This document shows positions 37,266-46,032 of a DNA stretch of 64,000 bases, piece after piece. The notes below the pieces were generated by a model that did not search any database, was not told where the DNA came from, and saw only the letters and a program-made list of their open reading frames with translations. This stretch comes from [Mycobacterium] crassicus (GTDB taxonomy: Bacteria; Actinomycetota; Actinomycetes; Mycobacteriales; Mycobacteriaceae), in assembly GCF_020181615.1 (NCBI RefSeq), contig NZ_CP084029.1:2984520-3048519 (forward strand), in the 5' to 3' direction. The number at the start of each line of letters is the position of its first letter. Within the stretch, counting starts at the first letter, position 1. The position numbers and the translations under genes are program-made.

Positions 37266-38120
37266 CTATGCCTTCGCTGCTGCGCCTTCTGACGCGGCGA
37301 GCTCTTTCTTCCATTGCCGGAATGTCTCTTCGGTGCGCCCGCGCCGCCAATATCCCGAGATCGACGCCCATTTGGCGCCGACGCCGCGTTCGTTGCGGAT
37401 GTAGGGCCGCAGGTTGTGCATGACGGTCTGCGCTTCGCCGTGAATGAACACCTGAACCTGGCCCGGCAGCCACATGGCGGTGGTGACCGCCTCGATCAGC
37501 GGCGCGTTGTCCCCGGCCCGATCGTCGGCGACCAGGTCGGCGCGCCCACCTCGGTGCAGCCAGGTCAGCTCCACCCCTGCGGGCGCGGGCAGCGTGATCT
37601 CGTCCTGCGGGTCGGCGACCTCGATGAACGCCTTGCCGACCGCATCGGCGGGCAGCGCCTCCAGGGCGGCCGCGATCGCCGGCAGTGCGCTCTCGTCACC
37701 GGCCAGCAGATGCCAGTCGGCGGCCGGATCGGGCGCGTACGCGCCGGCGGGGCCCATCAGATACACCGGTTGGCCGGGCTGCGCGCCGACGGCCCACGGA
37801 CCGACGACACCGTGGTCACCGTGCACGGTCACGCCGATGCTGATCTGGCGGGCCACCGGGTCGGCGTGGCGCACCGTCATGGTCCGGATAGCCGGCCGCC
37901 GTCCAGCGGGCAACTCGTCGAAGCTGTCCTGGGTCAGCGGCTGCGGCAGGGCGGCCACGTCGACGTCGGGCGCGACGAAGACGATCTTGACGTAGGAGTC
38001 GGTGTACTGGATGGGGGTGAACGTGTCGAATCCGGTTCCGCCCAAGACCACTTGAATCAGGTGCGGCGAACGTTGCTCGGTACGGACGACTTCGAAGGTG
38101 TGCACCGGTCGTCCCGCCAC
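37266..38120 (-). CDS. viuB: Siderophore-interacting FAD/NAD(P) reductase (ViuB-like, Rv2895c)
   Basis: 284 residues. Ferric-siderophore reductase fold: the FAD-binding domain has [14 protein letters not shown] (the RxxT flavin motif) and [15 protein letters not shown], then [30 protein letters not shown], the SIP-domain signature. It ends with [31 protein letters not shown]. Releases iron by reducing imported ferric siderophore in the cytosol. The start ATG 38120 follows the pattern [12 protein letters not shown]. 7 bp downstream on the same strand is the lactate-monooxygenase-like gene. Confidence 0.93.
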   Translation of the reverse strand: MAGRPVHTFEVVRTEQRSPHLIQVVLGGTGFDTFTPIQYTDSYVKIVFVAPDVDVAALPQPLTQDSFDELPAGRRPAIRTMTVRHADPVARQISIGVTVHGDHGVVGPWAVGAQPGQPVYLMGPAGAYAPDPAADWHLLAGDESALPAIAAALEALPADAVGKAFIEVADPQDEITLPAPAGVELTWLHRGGRADLVADDRAGDNAPLIEAVTTAMWLPGQVQVFIHGEAQTVMHNLRPYIRNERGVGAKWASISGYWRRGRTEETFRQWKKELAASEGAAAKA

Positions 38121-38162
38121 GCTGCCTCCCGTCTGAGCCTGCTCCCCAGCCGACTATACGAG

Positions 38163-39296
38163 CTACCGTTTGTTGCGGACCACCCCCCAGCTGCCGTCCC
38201 GCCGCTCGGCAAGGCCGGCCACCTCAAGTAGGGCCAGCGGGCCGAACACCTGGGCGGGGGCCAGTCCCGACGCCACCGCGATCTGGTCCACGGTCACCGC
38301 GCCGCGGCCCGGCAGCGCTTCGTAGACCTGGCGTTCGGCGTCGCTGAGCCCGTCAAGCGCGGTGGCGGGCCGTGGCACCTCCGGGGCCAGCTCCCCTATC
38401 CGGCCCGCCAGTTCGACCACCTCGTCGGCCCGGGTGACCAGTTCGGCGCCCCCGCGCAGCAATGCGTGGCAGCCCGCCGACGACGCGCTGGTGACCGGCC
38501 CGGGAACCGCGGCCACCGGTCGACCCAGGGCCCGCGCCCACGCCGCGGTATTGGCGGCGCCGCTGCGCAGTCCGGCCTCTACGACGACCGTCGCCCCCGC
38601 CAGCGCCGCCACCAGCCGGTTGCGGGTCAGGAAGCGAAACCGGGCGGGGCGAACCCCGGGTGGATACTCGGTGAGCAGCAGGCCGTGGGCCGCGATGCGG
38701 TGCAACAGTGCGGAATGCCCTGCCGGATAAGGAATGTCGATGCCGCCGGCCAGCACCGCCACCGTGGTGCCGTCGGCGGCCAGCGCGGCACGGTGGGCCG
38801 CGCCGTCGATGCCGTAGGCGCCGCCGGAGACCACCGCCACGTCACGTTCGGCCAACCCGGCAGCCAGGTCGGCGGCAACCAACTCGCCGTACGCGGTCGC
38901 GGCCCGGGTCCCGACGATGGCGGTGGCGCGCTCGGCGGCCTCGTCGAGGCGAACCGGACCCAGCGCCCACAGAACCATCGGCGGGCGGCAGTCGGGCTTG
39001 GCGGCAGCCGTGGTGCCGCCGAACGCGGCGAACGCCAGCGCCGGCCACTCGTCGTTGTCGGAGGTGACGAGTCGGCCGCCACGGCGAGCCAGCAGTTCCA
39101 GATCCTTGACCGCCAGGTCGATCTCGCGTCGGGCCTCGGTGTGGCGGGCCAGATCGGCGTCGACGGCGCCGCAGCGGATCCGTTCCGCGGCCTCGACCGG
39201 CCCGACCCGGCCGACCAGCGCGGCCAAGTCGTCCCGGGGCGGTTCGGCCACCCGGGACAGGTAGGCCCAGGCCCGCATGGCGGCATCGGTGCTCAT
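38163..39296 (-). CDS. dprA: DNA-processing protein DprA
   Basis: 377 residues. Single-strand DNA-binding Rossmann protein that loads RecA in transformation; its role in mycobacteria is unclear. Recognisable blocks: VGTRAATAYGELVAADLAAGLAE, VSGGAYGIDGAAHRAALAADG, ARFRFLTRNRLVAALAGATVVVEA, RSGAANTAAWARALGRPVAAVPGP, with a C-terminal winged helix (AVTVDQIAVASGLAPAQV). ATG 39296 overlaps the comM stop as ATGA, so the upstream open frame is rejected. The dprA-comM-yraN order is as in many actinobacteria. Confidence 0.95.
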   Translation of the reverse strand: MSTDAAMRAWAYLSRVAEPPRDDLAALVGRVGPVEAAERIRCGAVDADLARHTEARREIDLAVKDLELLARRGGRLVTSDNDEWPALAFAAFGGTTAAAKPDCRPPMVLWALGPVRLDEAAERATAIVGTRAATAYGELVAADLAAGLAERDVAVVSGGAYGIDGAAHRAALAADGTTVAVLAGGIDIPYPAGHSALLHRIAAHGLLLTEYPPGVRPARFRFLTRNRLVAALAGATVVVEAGLRSGAANTAAWARALGRPVAAVPGPVTSASSAGCHALLRGGAELVTRADEVVELAGRIGELAPEVPRPATALDGLSDAERQVYEALPGRGAVTVDQIAVASGLAPAQVFGPLALLEVAGLAERRDGSWGVVRNKR

Positions 39297-40804
39297 CGGT
39301 GCGCCCCGGGTTGCCGGAAACTCAGTGCGGCGGCCACCTGGTCCAGACCAGGCGATGTACGGCCCGCCAGATCGGACAGCGTCCACGCCACCCGCAGGGT
39401 GCGGTTGGCGCCGCGGATCGAGAGCAGGCCGCGATCCAGCGCGGTGCGCAGCGGCGCCATCGCCGCGACGCTCAGCCGGAATCTGCGGCGCAACAATGCC
39501 CCGCTGACCTCAGCATTGGTGTGGAAGCCGTGCGGCCCCCAGCGTTGCTCCGCCGCGGCGCGGGCATCGGCGACCCGGGCCCGCACCACCGCTGTCGACT
39601 CCCCGTCGTCGGCGGAGAACGCACCCGCCCGCACCGGGTGCATCTGGACGCGCAGGTCCACCCGATCCAGCAGTGGCCCCGACAGCCGGCCCAGGTAACG
39701 CCGTTTCTCCATCGACTTGCACGTGCAGTCCCGCGGGTCGGCCGGCGCGCACGGGCAGGGATTGGCGGCCATCACCAGCTGGAACCGAGCCGGATAACAG
39801 GCCACCCCGTCACGGCGGGCCAGCCGGATCTCACCGTCTTCCAACGGTGTTCGCAACGCCTCCAGGGCGCTGACCCGGATCTCTGCGCACTCGTCGAGGA
39901 ACAGCACCCCGCGGTGCGCCCGACTCACCGCACCCGGCCGGGCCATGCCGGAGCCGCCGCCGACCAGGGCCGCGACGCTGGAACTGTGGTGCGGGGCGAT
40001 GAAGGGCGGGCGAGTGATCAGCGGGGCACAGCCCGACAACAGGCCCGCGACGGAGTGGATCGCGGTGACCTCCAGCGACTCGGCTTCGGTCAGCGGCGGC
40101 AGCAGTCCGGGAAGGCGTTGGGCGAGCATGGTTTTGCCGATCCCGGGCGGTCCGGTCAGCATCAGGTGGTGCGATCCGGCGGCGGCCACTTCGACGGCGA
40201 AGCGGGCCTGGGCCTGACCGACTACTTCGGCCAGCTCCGCGGCGGGGGCCGGCAGCGGGGCCAGGGTGGTGATCCGCTCATGCAGCCGGGCCGAACCGTC
40301 CAGCCAACCGTGCAGCTGCCCCAGCGTCGCCACCCCGTAGACGTCGATCCCGTCGACCAGGCTGGCTTCGGCCAGGTTGTCCACCGGCACCACCGCCGCC
40401 GCCCAACCGTCGTTCTTGGCGGCCAGCACCGCCGGCAGGATGCCGTGGACCGGCCGCACCCGTCCATCCAGTGCCAGTTCGCCGAGCAGCACCGTCTTCT
40501 CCAGCCGCGACCACGCAGTGTCGCGGTCCGCCGAGAGCACCGCGGCCGCCAGGGCGAGGTCATAGACCGACCCCATCTTCGGCAACGTCGCCGGCGACAG
40601 TGCCAGGGTGAGCCGGGCCGCCGGCCAGCGTTGGTCACTGTTGGTGATCGCCGCACGCACCCGGTCCCGGGATTCCTGCAGGGCGGCATCGGGCAGGCCC
40701 ACCAGATGCACCCCGGGCAGACCCGAGGTGATGTCGGCCTCGATCTCGACGATCAATCCGTCGAGTCCGCGTACCGCGACCGAGAACGCCCGCCCCAGTG
40801 CCAT
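39293..40804 (-). CDS. comM: YifB/ComM-family Mg-chelatase-like AAA+ ATPase
   Basis: 503 residues. The N-terminal ComM domain (ITSGLPGVHLVGLPDAALQESRDRVRAA) has a Lon-protease-like fold; the central AAA+ module has Walker A TGPPGIGKTML, Walker B VLFLDECAEI, and the Zn-like CPCAPADPRDCTC loop; the C-terminus is the Mg_chelatase_C domain (RANRTLRVAWTLSDLAGR). ComM helicases drive branch migration during recombination. ATG 40804 shares one base with the yraN stop. Confidence 0.95.
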   Translation of the reverse strand: MALGRAFSVAVRGLDGLIVEIEADITSGLPGVHLVGLPDAALQESRDRVRAAITNSDQRWPAARLTLALSPATLPKMGSVYDLALAAAVLSADRDTAWSRLEKTVLLGELALDGRVRPVHGILPAVLAAKNDGWAAAVVPVDNLAEASLVDGIDVYGVATLGQLHGWLDGSARLHERITTLAPLPAPAAELAEVVGQAQARFAVEVAAAGSHHLMLTGPPGIGKTMLAQRLPGLLPPLTEAESLEVTAIHSVAGLLSGCAPLITRPPFIAPHHSSSVAALVGGGSGMARPGAVSRAHRGVLFLDECAEIRVSALEALRTPLEDGEIRLARRDGVACYPARFQLVMAANPCPCAPADPRDCTCKSMEKRRYLGRLSGPLLDRVDLRVQMHPVRAGAFSADDGESTAVVRARVADARAAAEQRWGPHGFHTNAEVSGALLRRRFRLSVAAMAPLRTALDRGLLSIRGANRTLRVAWTLSDLAGRTSPGLDQVAAALSFRQPGAHR

Positions 40805-41172
40805 CAGCCCACTCCCCTCAGGTGGCTGATCTCGGGTGTGGCGCTGCGGCCGAGACGCACCCCGATCACATCGAGGCGCACCTGCGGCCAGTGCGCCTCC
40901 TGGCGGGCCAGCCACACTCCGGCCAGCCGCCGCAGCCGGCGCAGCTTCACCTCCGGGACCGCATAGGCCAGGCCGCCGTACCCGTCACCGGTGCGGGTTT
41001 TCACCTCGACGAAGATCACCGTGCGAGCTGCGGGGTCGGTGGCGATCACGTCCAGTTCCCCGTACCGGCAGCGCCAGTTGCGTGACAGGATCGCCCAGCC
41101 CTGCCCGATCAGGTACTCGACGGCCACCTGCTCGCCCAGCGCGCCCACCTGAGCCCTCGTCCATGTCGTCAT
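40804..41172 (-). CDS. yraN: YraN/UPF0102 family nuclease-fold protein (Rv2898c-like)
   Basis: 122 residues. Core pattern of the restriction-endonuclease-like UPF0102 family: GEQVAVEYLIGQGWAIL, NWRCRYGELDVIATD, VIFVEVKTRTGDGYGG, and PQVRLDVIGV. The Glu-Asp...Glu-Val-Lys triad is intact, but no activity has been firmly assigned to the family. ATG 41172 begins MTTWTRAQVGALG, as in the M. tuberculosis protein; the extra 22 residues upstream to 41238 are not conserved. Confidence 0.92.
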   Translation of the reverse strand: MTTWTRAQVGALGEQVAVEYLIGQGWAILSRNWRCRYGELDVIATDPAARTVIFVEVKTRTGDGYGGLAYAVPEVKLRRLRRLAGVWLARQEAHWPQVRLDVIGVRLGRSATPEISHLRGVG

Positions 41173-41294
41173 GACGGTCAGGCTCGGCGATACCGGCGAC
41201 ATCGCGCCGTCGGGGTAGGCCCGAAACCCGGCGCGCACGGCCAGTTATCCCCAATCCGGTCCGCATCCACAGCCCGGTCGTTGCACCGGCGAAC

Positions 41295-42356
41295 TCAGCC
41301 GAACTGCGCCAGCCGAGGTCCGCCGCGACGCTCGTCACCGTCCACCGAGACCCGGGCCGGCACCACCTCGCTGGTCACCAGGCCGTGCCGGTCGGTGAGT
41401 TCGTCGATGGCGTCGAAGCATTCGGCGATGTGCTGCGGGGTGTCGACGATGATGGTGGCGACCGGGACGCGACGCGTCAGGCGCAACAGGCGGTCGCCGC
41501 GCGGCGCACGCCCGCCCTGGTAGCCCCATATCGCCCGCAGTACCGTTGCGCCGCCCAAAGATCGGTGCTCCCAGAGCCGACGCACCAAGGCACGGTGGAT
41601 GGGGACGCCCTGATGCAGGTCGGCTTCGCAGGTGTGCACCGTCAGCTTCTGCCACAGCGCCAGACCGTGCTCGTCGACGCCCGGTACGGTGTGCGGGCGC
41701 TCGACCATCTCACCGTCGCGTTTGCAGACCCTCACCCGTTCGGCGGTGATCATCGGACGAGCCAGCAGCCGGCGTAACTCGGGCAACACCTGGTCGGCGC
41801 ACTCGGCACGCCCGACCGCGACGATCATCACCGGGACGTCGGCGTTGCCGCCGAAGAAGTGGGCGCGTTCGCGATGGCCGTGGAAGGTGCCGTCGACACC
41901 GAGGAATGCCGATGCTCCATCGAAACCGCTGCGGTACAGCAGATCACAGACTGCGATGTATCCGGGAAGCCCGTGGATTCTCTCCTTGCGCCCGAGATAG
42001 ATCGTCAACTTGGTAGTTCCCTCGCACGAACCGGAATCCTCCAGCAGCCGCGCCCGCTCGAAGGTGACCAGCGCCCGTTTGGGCATCATGCGCAACGGGT
42101 CCAACAGCGCCTCGATCGCCGCCTTGGTGTCGACCGCCACGACGGCGATCGGTGGGTCCTCCGACAAGCTGAGTGTGCGATCACTACGCAGGTGGCGCCG
42201 TGCGCCGAAACCACCGACACCCCGCAACACCACGCTGGTGGCGATGGATCGCCGACCGTAGAGGTCGAGCATCGAATCAGCCAGGAAGCGACTGCCGCTG
42301 CGCTGGCGTTCGTCGAAGTACGCAGTGAGCTTGAGGCAGTCCCGGCTCACGGCCAC
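41295..42356 (-). CDS. Tandem DUF190 domain protein
   Basis: 353 residues with two, perhaps three, DUF190 repeats, a PII-like fold. A recurring pattern can be traced: KLTAYFDERQRSGSRFLADSMLDLYGRRSIATSVVLRGVGGFG (first), then KLTIYLGRKERIHGLPGYIAVCDLLYRSGFDGASAFLGVDG (middle), then KLTVHTCEADLHQGVPIHRALVRRLWEHRSLGGATVLRAIWGYQG (last), each followed by a short beta-alpha-beta with P.a..iVd. DUF190 proteins often accompany CrcB/Fluc fluoride channels, but no crcB is in the window. Start 42356, 3 bp after the GNAT fusion gene, so they are co-transcribed. Not present at this place in M. tuberculosis. Confidence 0.8.
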   Translation of the reverse strand: MAVSRDCLKLTAYFDERQRSGSRFLADSMLDLYGRRSIATSVVLRGVGGFGARRHLRSDRTLSLSEDPPIAVVAVDTKAAIEALLDPLRMMPKRALVTFERARLLEDSGSCEGTTKLTIYLGRKERIHGLPGYIAVCDLLYRSGFDGASAFLGVDGTFHGHRERAHFFGGNADVPVMIVAVGRAECADQVLPELRRLLARPMITAERVRVCKRDGEMVERPHTVPGVDEHGLALWQKLTVHTCEADLHQGVPIHRALVRRLWEHRSLGGATVLRAIWGYQGGRAPRGDRLLRLTRRVPVATIIVDTPQHIAECFDAIDELTDRHGLVTSEVVPARVSVDGDERRGGPRLAQFG

Positions 42357-42359
42357 CGA

Positions 42360-43025
42360 TCAGCCGGCGTGCGCGCCTGGGGCACGGACCACCAGTGGCA
42401 CACCGGGGAAATAGGCTGCCATCTCCGAGCGCGCACGCCGCAGCGCCGCGGTGCCGTAGCCCTTCTTGCGGTGTTCGGGACTGATCCAGATCCGCACGTT
42501 GACCTCGCCGCGGTTCAGATCACCGAAGACCATCCCGATCTTCTGCACACCGTCGACGGCGACGAACCAGGCGGCGTCTTCGTCATTGACCCGCCCCAGT
42601 CCCGAGCGGATCTCGTCGTCGAGGCCGTCGGCCGGACGACCGGAGCCGTCGCCGCTGGCGTGCACGTCCGACGTCCGCAGCGCGAAGATGTCACGATCGG
42701 GGTCGCCGGCGAAGGGGCGCAGCAGCAACGTCTCACCGGAGCTGGCCGGCCGCTCACCGAGGGTGAAGGTCAGTTCGTTGTTCAGGTCTTCGAGCTCGTC
42801 GGCGATCCGGCTGCGGGAATCCTTCGTGAGCTGATCCAACGACATCCCGATCACCGCTTCGCAGCCCGCCGGCGACGTGCCGAGCAGGTCGGCGATCGCC
42901 TGCACGGCGGAGCCGCGGTTGTCGGCATCGACGATCACGTCGAGCACCTCGTGGCGGCGTTCCATGGCCTTGAGCAGGGCATCTGTGATTTCACGGCGGG
43001 AGACGGCACGATCGACAGCGGTCAT
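42360..43025 (-). CDS. GyrA-type helical domain fused to a GNAT acetyltransferase
   Basis: 221 residues. Residues about 9-90 follow the coiled-coil/tower region of DNA gyrase subunit A closely in pattern: SRREITDALLKAMERRHEVLDVIVDA, then LLGTSPAGCEAVIGMSLDQLT, then DELEDLNNEL (gyrase: RR.TY.LRKA.ER.HIL.GLV.A, LLDI...QAILDM.L.RL). Residues about 100-221 are a GNAT fold with NVRIWISPEHRKKGYGTAALRRA as the acetyl-CoA loop and RDIFALRTSD/AAWFVAVDGVQKIGMVFGD as the preceding strands. The acceptor is unknown. ATG 43025 is the first Met with homology. Together with the DUF190 gene it forms a two-gene insertion. Confidence 0.8.
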   Translation of the reverse strand: MTAVDRAVSRREITDALLKAMERRHEVLDVIVDADNRGSAVQAIADLLGTSPAGCEAVIGMSLDQLTKDSRSRIADELEDLNNELTFTLGERPASSGETLLLRPFAGDPDRDIFALRTSDVHASGDGSGRPADGLDDEIRSGLGRVNDEDAAWFVAVDGVQKIGMVFGDLNRGEVNVRIWISPEHRKKGYGTAALRRARSEMAAYFPGVPLVVRAPGAHAG

Positions 43026-43081
43026 AGAAGTCAGCCTAGACCGAAGTGAGCGTCGACGCTGGAGTGTTGATTCGAGGCGGT

Positions 43082-44593
43082 TCAGCTCACGTATTGCTCG
43101 CGAAGTACCCGCTTGAGAATCTTGCCGGTCGGGTTGCGCGGAATGGCGTCGGCGAAGATCACCTTCTTGGGTACCTTGTAGCGCGCCAGCCGGATCCCGC
43201 ACTCGGTGATGATCTGCGGCTCGCTCAGTTCACCTTGGTCGCCGACGACGATGGCGCAGGCGATCTCCCCCCACTTCTCGTCGGGCAGCCCGATGACCGC
43301 CACCTCATGGACGCCGGGGATGCCGATCACGACGTTCTCGATCTCGGCCGGGTAGATGTTCTCCCCGCCGGAGATGATCATGTCCTTGAGGCGATCCTTG
43401 ATGAAGAGATAGCCCTCCTCATCGATCTCGCCGATGTCACCGGTGCGGAACCAGCCGTCGTCGAAGGCGCCGCGGGTGGCGCCCGGAAGGTTCCAGTACT
43501 CCTTGAGCAGGAAGTCGGCCTTGATAACGACTTCACCTTCGCCGCGTTGGCTGATCACCCCGTCGTCGCGGCGTACCCGGACGTCGGCGAACATGCAGGC
43601 CCGCCCGGCCGAACCCACCTTGCGCAGGGCGTCGTCGCCGAGCAGCAGGGTGCCGCCGCCGCACGATTCGGTGAGCGCGTATCCCTGCACGACCTGCATG
43701 TTCTTGGCGGCGTACAGCTTGATCAGCGGCTCGGGCATGGGTGCGCCGCCGGTGATGAAGAAGCGGAAGTCGGGAGCATCGAGTTCGTCGAACCCGGGCA
43801 CCTGGCGCATGAAGTTGAGGATCGCCGGCACGGCACCGCCGATGGTGACCCGCTCCTGCACAATCAGCGACCACACCGTCGTCGGATCGAACTGTGGCAT
43901 CGAGATCAGCGTGATGCCGCGCATGGCGCAGAAGATGACCGTGGTGAGCGCTGCCACGTGGAACATCGGCAGTGGGAGCAGCACCCGGTCCCCAGCGCGC
44001 ACATCGACGGTGAGCGACCATGATGTTGCCGCCGAGTGCACGGAATCATGTGTGTGTACAACACCTTTCGGACTTCCCGTGGTTCCCGAGGTGTACATGA
44101 TGAACAGGTTGTCGTCGCCACCGCACTCGACGTCGGGTTCATCTCCGTCCACGGCAGCGAGGCGTTCTTCCAGCGAACCGGCACCACCCGTCACCGGCAC
44201 CCAGTCGGTGACGGTGCAGGGATGTGCATCGCCCGCCCGCACGGCGTCGGCCACCGCGGCGAATTCATCACCGTAGATCAGTGCTTTGCTGCCGCTGTTG
44301 GACGCGATGAACTCCAGTTCCGGTGCGGCGAGGCGGGTGTTGAGGGGTACGACGACGACCCCGATCTTGGCCGCGCCGTAGAACAGGCAGCAGAACTCGA
44401 CACTGTTGGGCATCAACAGCGCCACCCGGTCACCCTTGCCGAGCCCGAGCGAGATGAGTACGGCGGCACAGCGGTTGGCCAGCTCATTGAGCTGTGCGTA
44501 GTTCAGCCGCACTGCCGACGACGGCTCGACGTAAGCCTCGAGCCCGGGGCTGACGACGGCACGTTGTGCGAGCATGGCGCCGATGTTCTTCAT
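43082..44593 (-). CDS. fadD13: Long-chain fatty acyl-CoA synthetase FadD13
   Basis: 503 residues, the same length as M. tuberculosis FadD13 (Rv3089) as I recall it, and nearly collinear with it: MKNIGAMLAQRAVVSPGL, LMPNSVEFCCLFYGAAK, the ATP loop FIMYTSGTTGSPKGVVHTH, YALTESCGGG, GWFRTGDIG and the final NPTGKILKRVL with the catalytic Lys. Activates fatty acids to acyl-CoA; the known enzyme is peripheral to the membrane and takes very long chains. Last gene of the MymA-type operon, starting in the preceding stop (ATGA). No other M. tuberculosis FadD would fit better. Confidence 0.95.
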   Translation of the reverse strand: MKNIGAMLAQRAVVSPGLEAYVEPSSAVRLNYAQLNELANRCAAVLISLGLGKGDRVALLMPNSVEFCCLFYGAAKIGVVVVPLNTRLAAPELEFIASNSGSKALIYGDEFAAVADAVRAGDAHPCTVTDWVPVTGGAGSLEERLAAVDGDEPDVECGGDDNLFIMYTSGTTGSPKGVVHTHDSVHSAATSWSLTVDVRAGDRVLLPLPMFHVAALTTVIFCAMRGITLISMPQFDPTTVWSLIVQERVTIGGAVPAILNFMRQVPGFDELDAPDFRFFITGGAPMPEPLIKLYAAKNMQVVQGYALTESCGGGTLLLGDDALRKVGSAGRACMFADVRVRRDDGVISQRGEGEVVIKADFLLKEYWNLPGATRGAFDDGWFRTGDIGEIDEEGYLFIKDRLKDMIISGGENIYPAEIENVVIGIPGVHEVAVIGLPDEKWGEIACAIVVGDQGELSEPQIITECGIRLARYKVPKKVIFADAIPRNPTGKILKRVLREQYVS

Positions 44594-46032
44594 GGAGTCC
44601 TCCGTGTCGTGGTCTGCAGCCGCTGGAATGATCGGTCCACCAACCGGGCCAGCCGCAAGGGATCGTCCACGGCCTCCGGTGCGGCGCCGATGGCGACGCG
44701 GACGGTGTCGTTAACGCTGGCGAAGGTGACGTTGAGTCCGGCGCCGGGCGGCAGAATCGGCAGGCCCAGGAACGCGACCAGCGGCGCACCGGCCAGATAG
44801 AGCTGCTCGGCGGGGCCCTTCATGTTCGAGATCACCACGTTGGCGCTGGGCGCGTTCCCCAACCCGGGCAAGGAGTCTGACACCGCCATGCTGCCAGCCA
44901 GCAGCAGCGCGTAGACCTGACGCGAGGTCGTCTGCATGCCGCGCCCCTTGTCCTTGGCCTTCTTCGTCGCTCCGTTGATCTGCCGCAGCCGCTCGCCGAT
45001 GTCCACCCCGGGGGCGCCCATCGGGATCAGTTCGGCGCTCACCTGATTGCCGCCCGCTGAGCCGGATCCATGCGACGGTCCCAGCTTCGCCTCTCCTGCG
45101 TCGAGCCTCGCTGAACCGCCGGACTCATCGCGCAGCGACATGGGCATGAAGGCCACCAGCGGTCGGTCGGCGGGCGCCCCGCGCTCGCCGAGATAGGTGT
45201 GCAGGGCGTCATCGATGACGGTCATCACGACGTCGTTGATGGAGGTGTTGGTTGCCGTGGCCACCGCTTTCACGTCGGCGAGCGGCAGTCCGGTGTCGGC
45301 ATAGACACGCGCAGCCGATTTCGCGGTGTTGTTGAACAACGTTCGTTGCGCGGTGAAGGGCACCGACGCCATGCGCGGTTTCAGGTGCAGAGCCTGCGCA
45401 CCGAACTCGACGACGTCGGCTCCGATGCCGATCATGTCTGCGGGCAGCTTGGTCAGTCCTCGCAGCTGTCCCTGCAGCCGCTGGACCTGGGAAACCCTGC
45501 GATGCGGCCGGCGTAGTTGGGCTCCGCCCTCGGGCGCCATCCACGGGGCGGCCAGCCGTTCGTCGTCGGGTGAGTCGCTCATGAAGTTGCGCATTACCCG
45601 CAGCCCGCCCTCGCCGTCGATGAGGGCGTGGTGCACCTTGATCATGACAGCGAGACAGTCGTTTTCGAGGCCGTCGATGATGTAGCACTCCCAGAGCGGC
45701 CGACTACGGTCGAGCAGCCCGCTGTTGAGCGTGGCGACCAACTCATAGAACTGCGCCATGGTGCCGGGCGCCGGAAGATCGATCCGGCGGACGTGGTCGG
45801 CCATGTCCGGCTCGACGGTCTGCCACGCCGCGATACCGGTGCCGGCCCAGGTGAGTTTGTGAGTGAAGGGCCTGACCGCCCGACTGTTCCGATAGGCCTC
45901 GAACAGGCGTGGCCCGAAGGTCGATTCCTGCCCCTGCGGCTTTCTGAAGATTGTCATGGCGGCCATGTGAAACGGCCGGTTCGGATTCTCCAGTAACAGA
46001 AATGTCAGGTCGGTCGGGCTGATTCCGCTCAT
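44590..46032 (-). CDS. tgs4: WS/DGAT-family acyltransferase (Tgs4/Rv3088-like)
   Basis: 480 residues. Wax ester synthase/diacylglycerol acyltransferase family. Active site HHALIDG, with SRPLWECYIIDG before it, NDVVMTVIDDALH in the middle and NVVISNMKGP near the end. It resembles M. tuberculosis Tgs4 along the whole length (start MSGISPTDLTFLLLENPNRP). It transfers acyl groups from acyl-CoA to alcohol or diglyceride acceptors. ATG 46032 overlaps the neighbour's stop (ATGA); the longer upstream frame is the neighbour's shadow. Confidence 0.94.
   Translation of the reverse strand: MSGISPTDLTFLLLENPNRPFHMAAMTIFRKPQGQESTFGPRLFEAYRNSRAVRPFTHKLTWAGTGIAAWQTVEPDMADHVRRIDLPAPGTMAQFYELVATLNSGLLDRSRPLWECYIIDGLENDCLAVMIKVHHALIDGEGGLRVMRNFMSDSPDDERLAAPWMAPEGGAQLRRPHRRVSQVQRLQGQLRGLTKLPADMIGIGADVVEFGAQALHLKPRMASVPFTAQRTLFNNTAKSAARVYADTGLPLADVKAVATATNTSINDVVMTVIDDALHTYLGERGAPADRPLVAFMPMSLRDESGGSARLDAGEAKLGPSHGSGSAGGNQVSAELIPMGAPGVDIGERLRQINGATKKAKDKGRGMQTTSRQVYALLLAGSMAVSDSLPGLGNAPSANVVISNMKGPAEQLYLAGAPLVAFLGLPILPPGAGLNVTFASVNDTVRVAIGAAPEAVDDPLRLARLVDRSFQRLQTTTRRTP

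Noticed and set aside
41245..41253. TTATCCCCA, one mismatch from a DnaA box
   Set aside because: Single isolated site with no AT-rich tract or second box; expected by chance.
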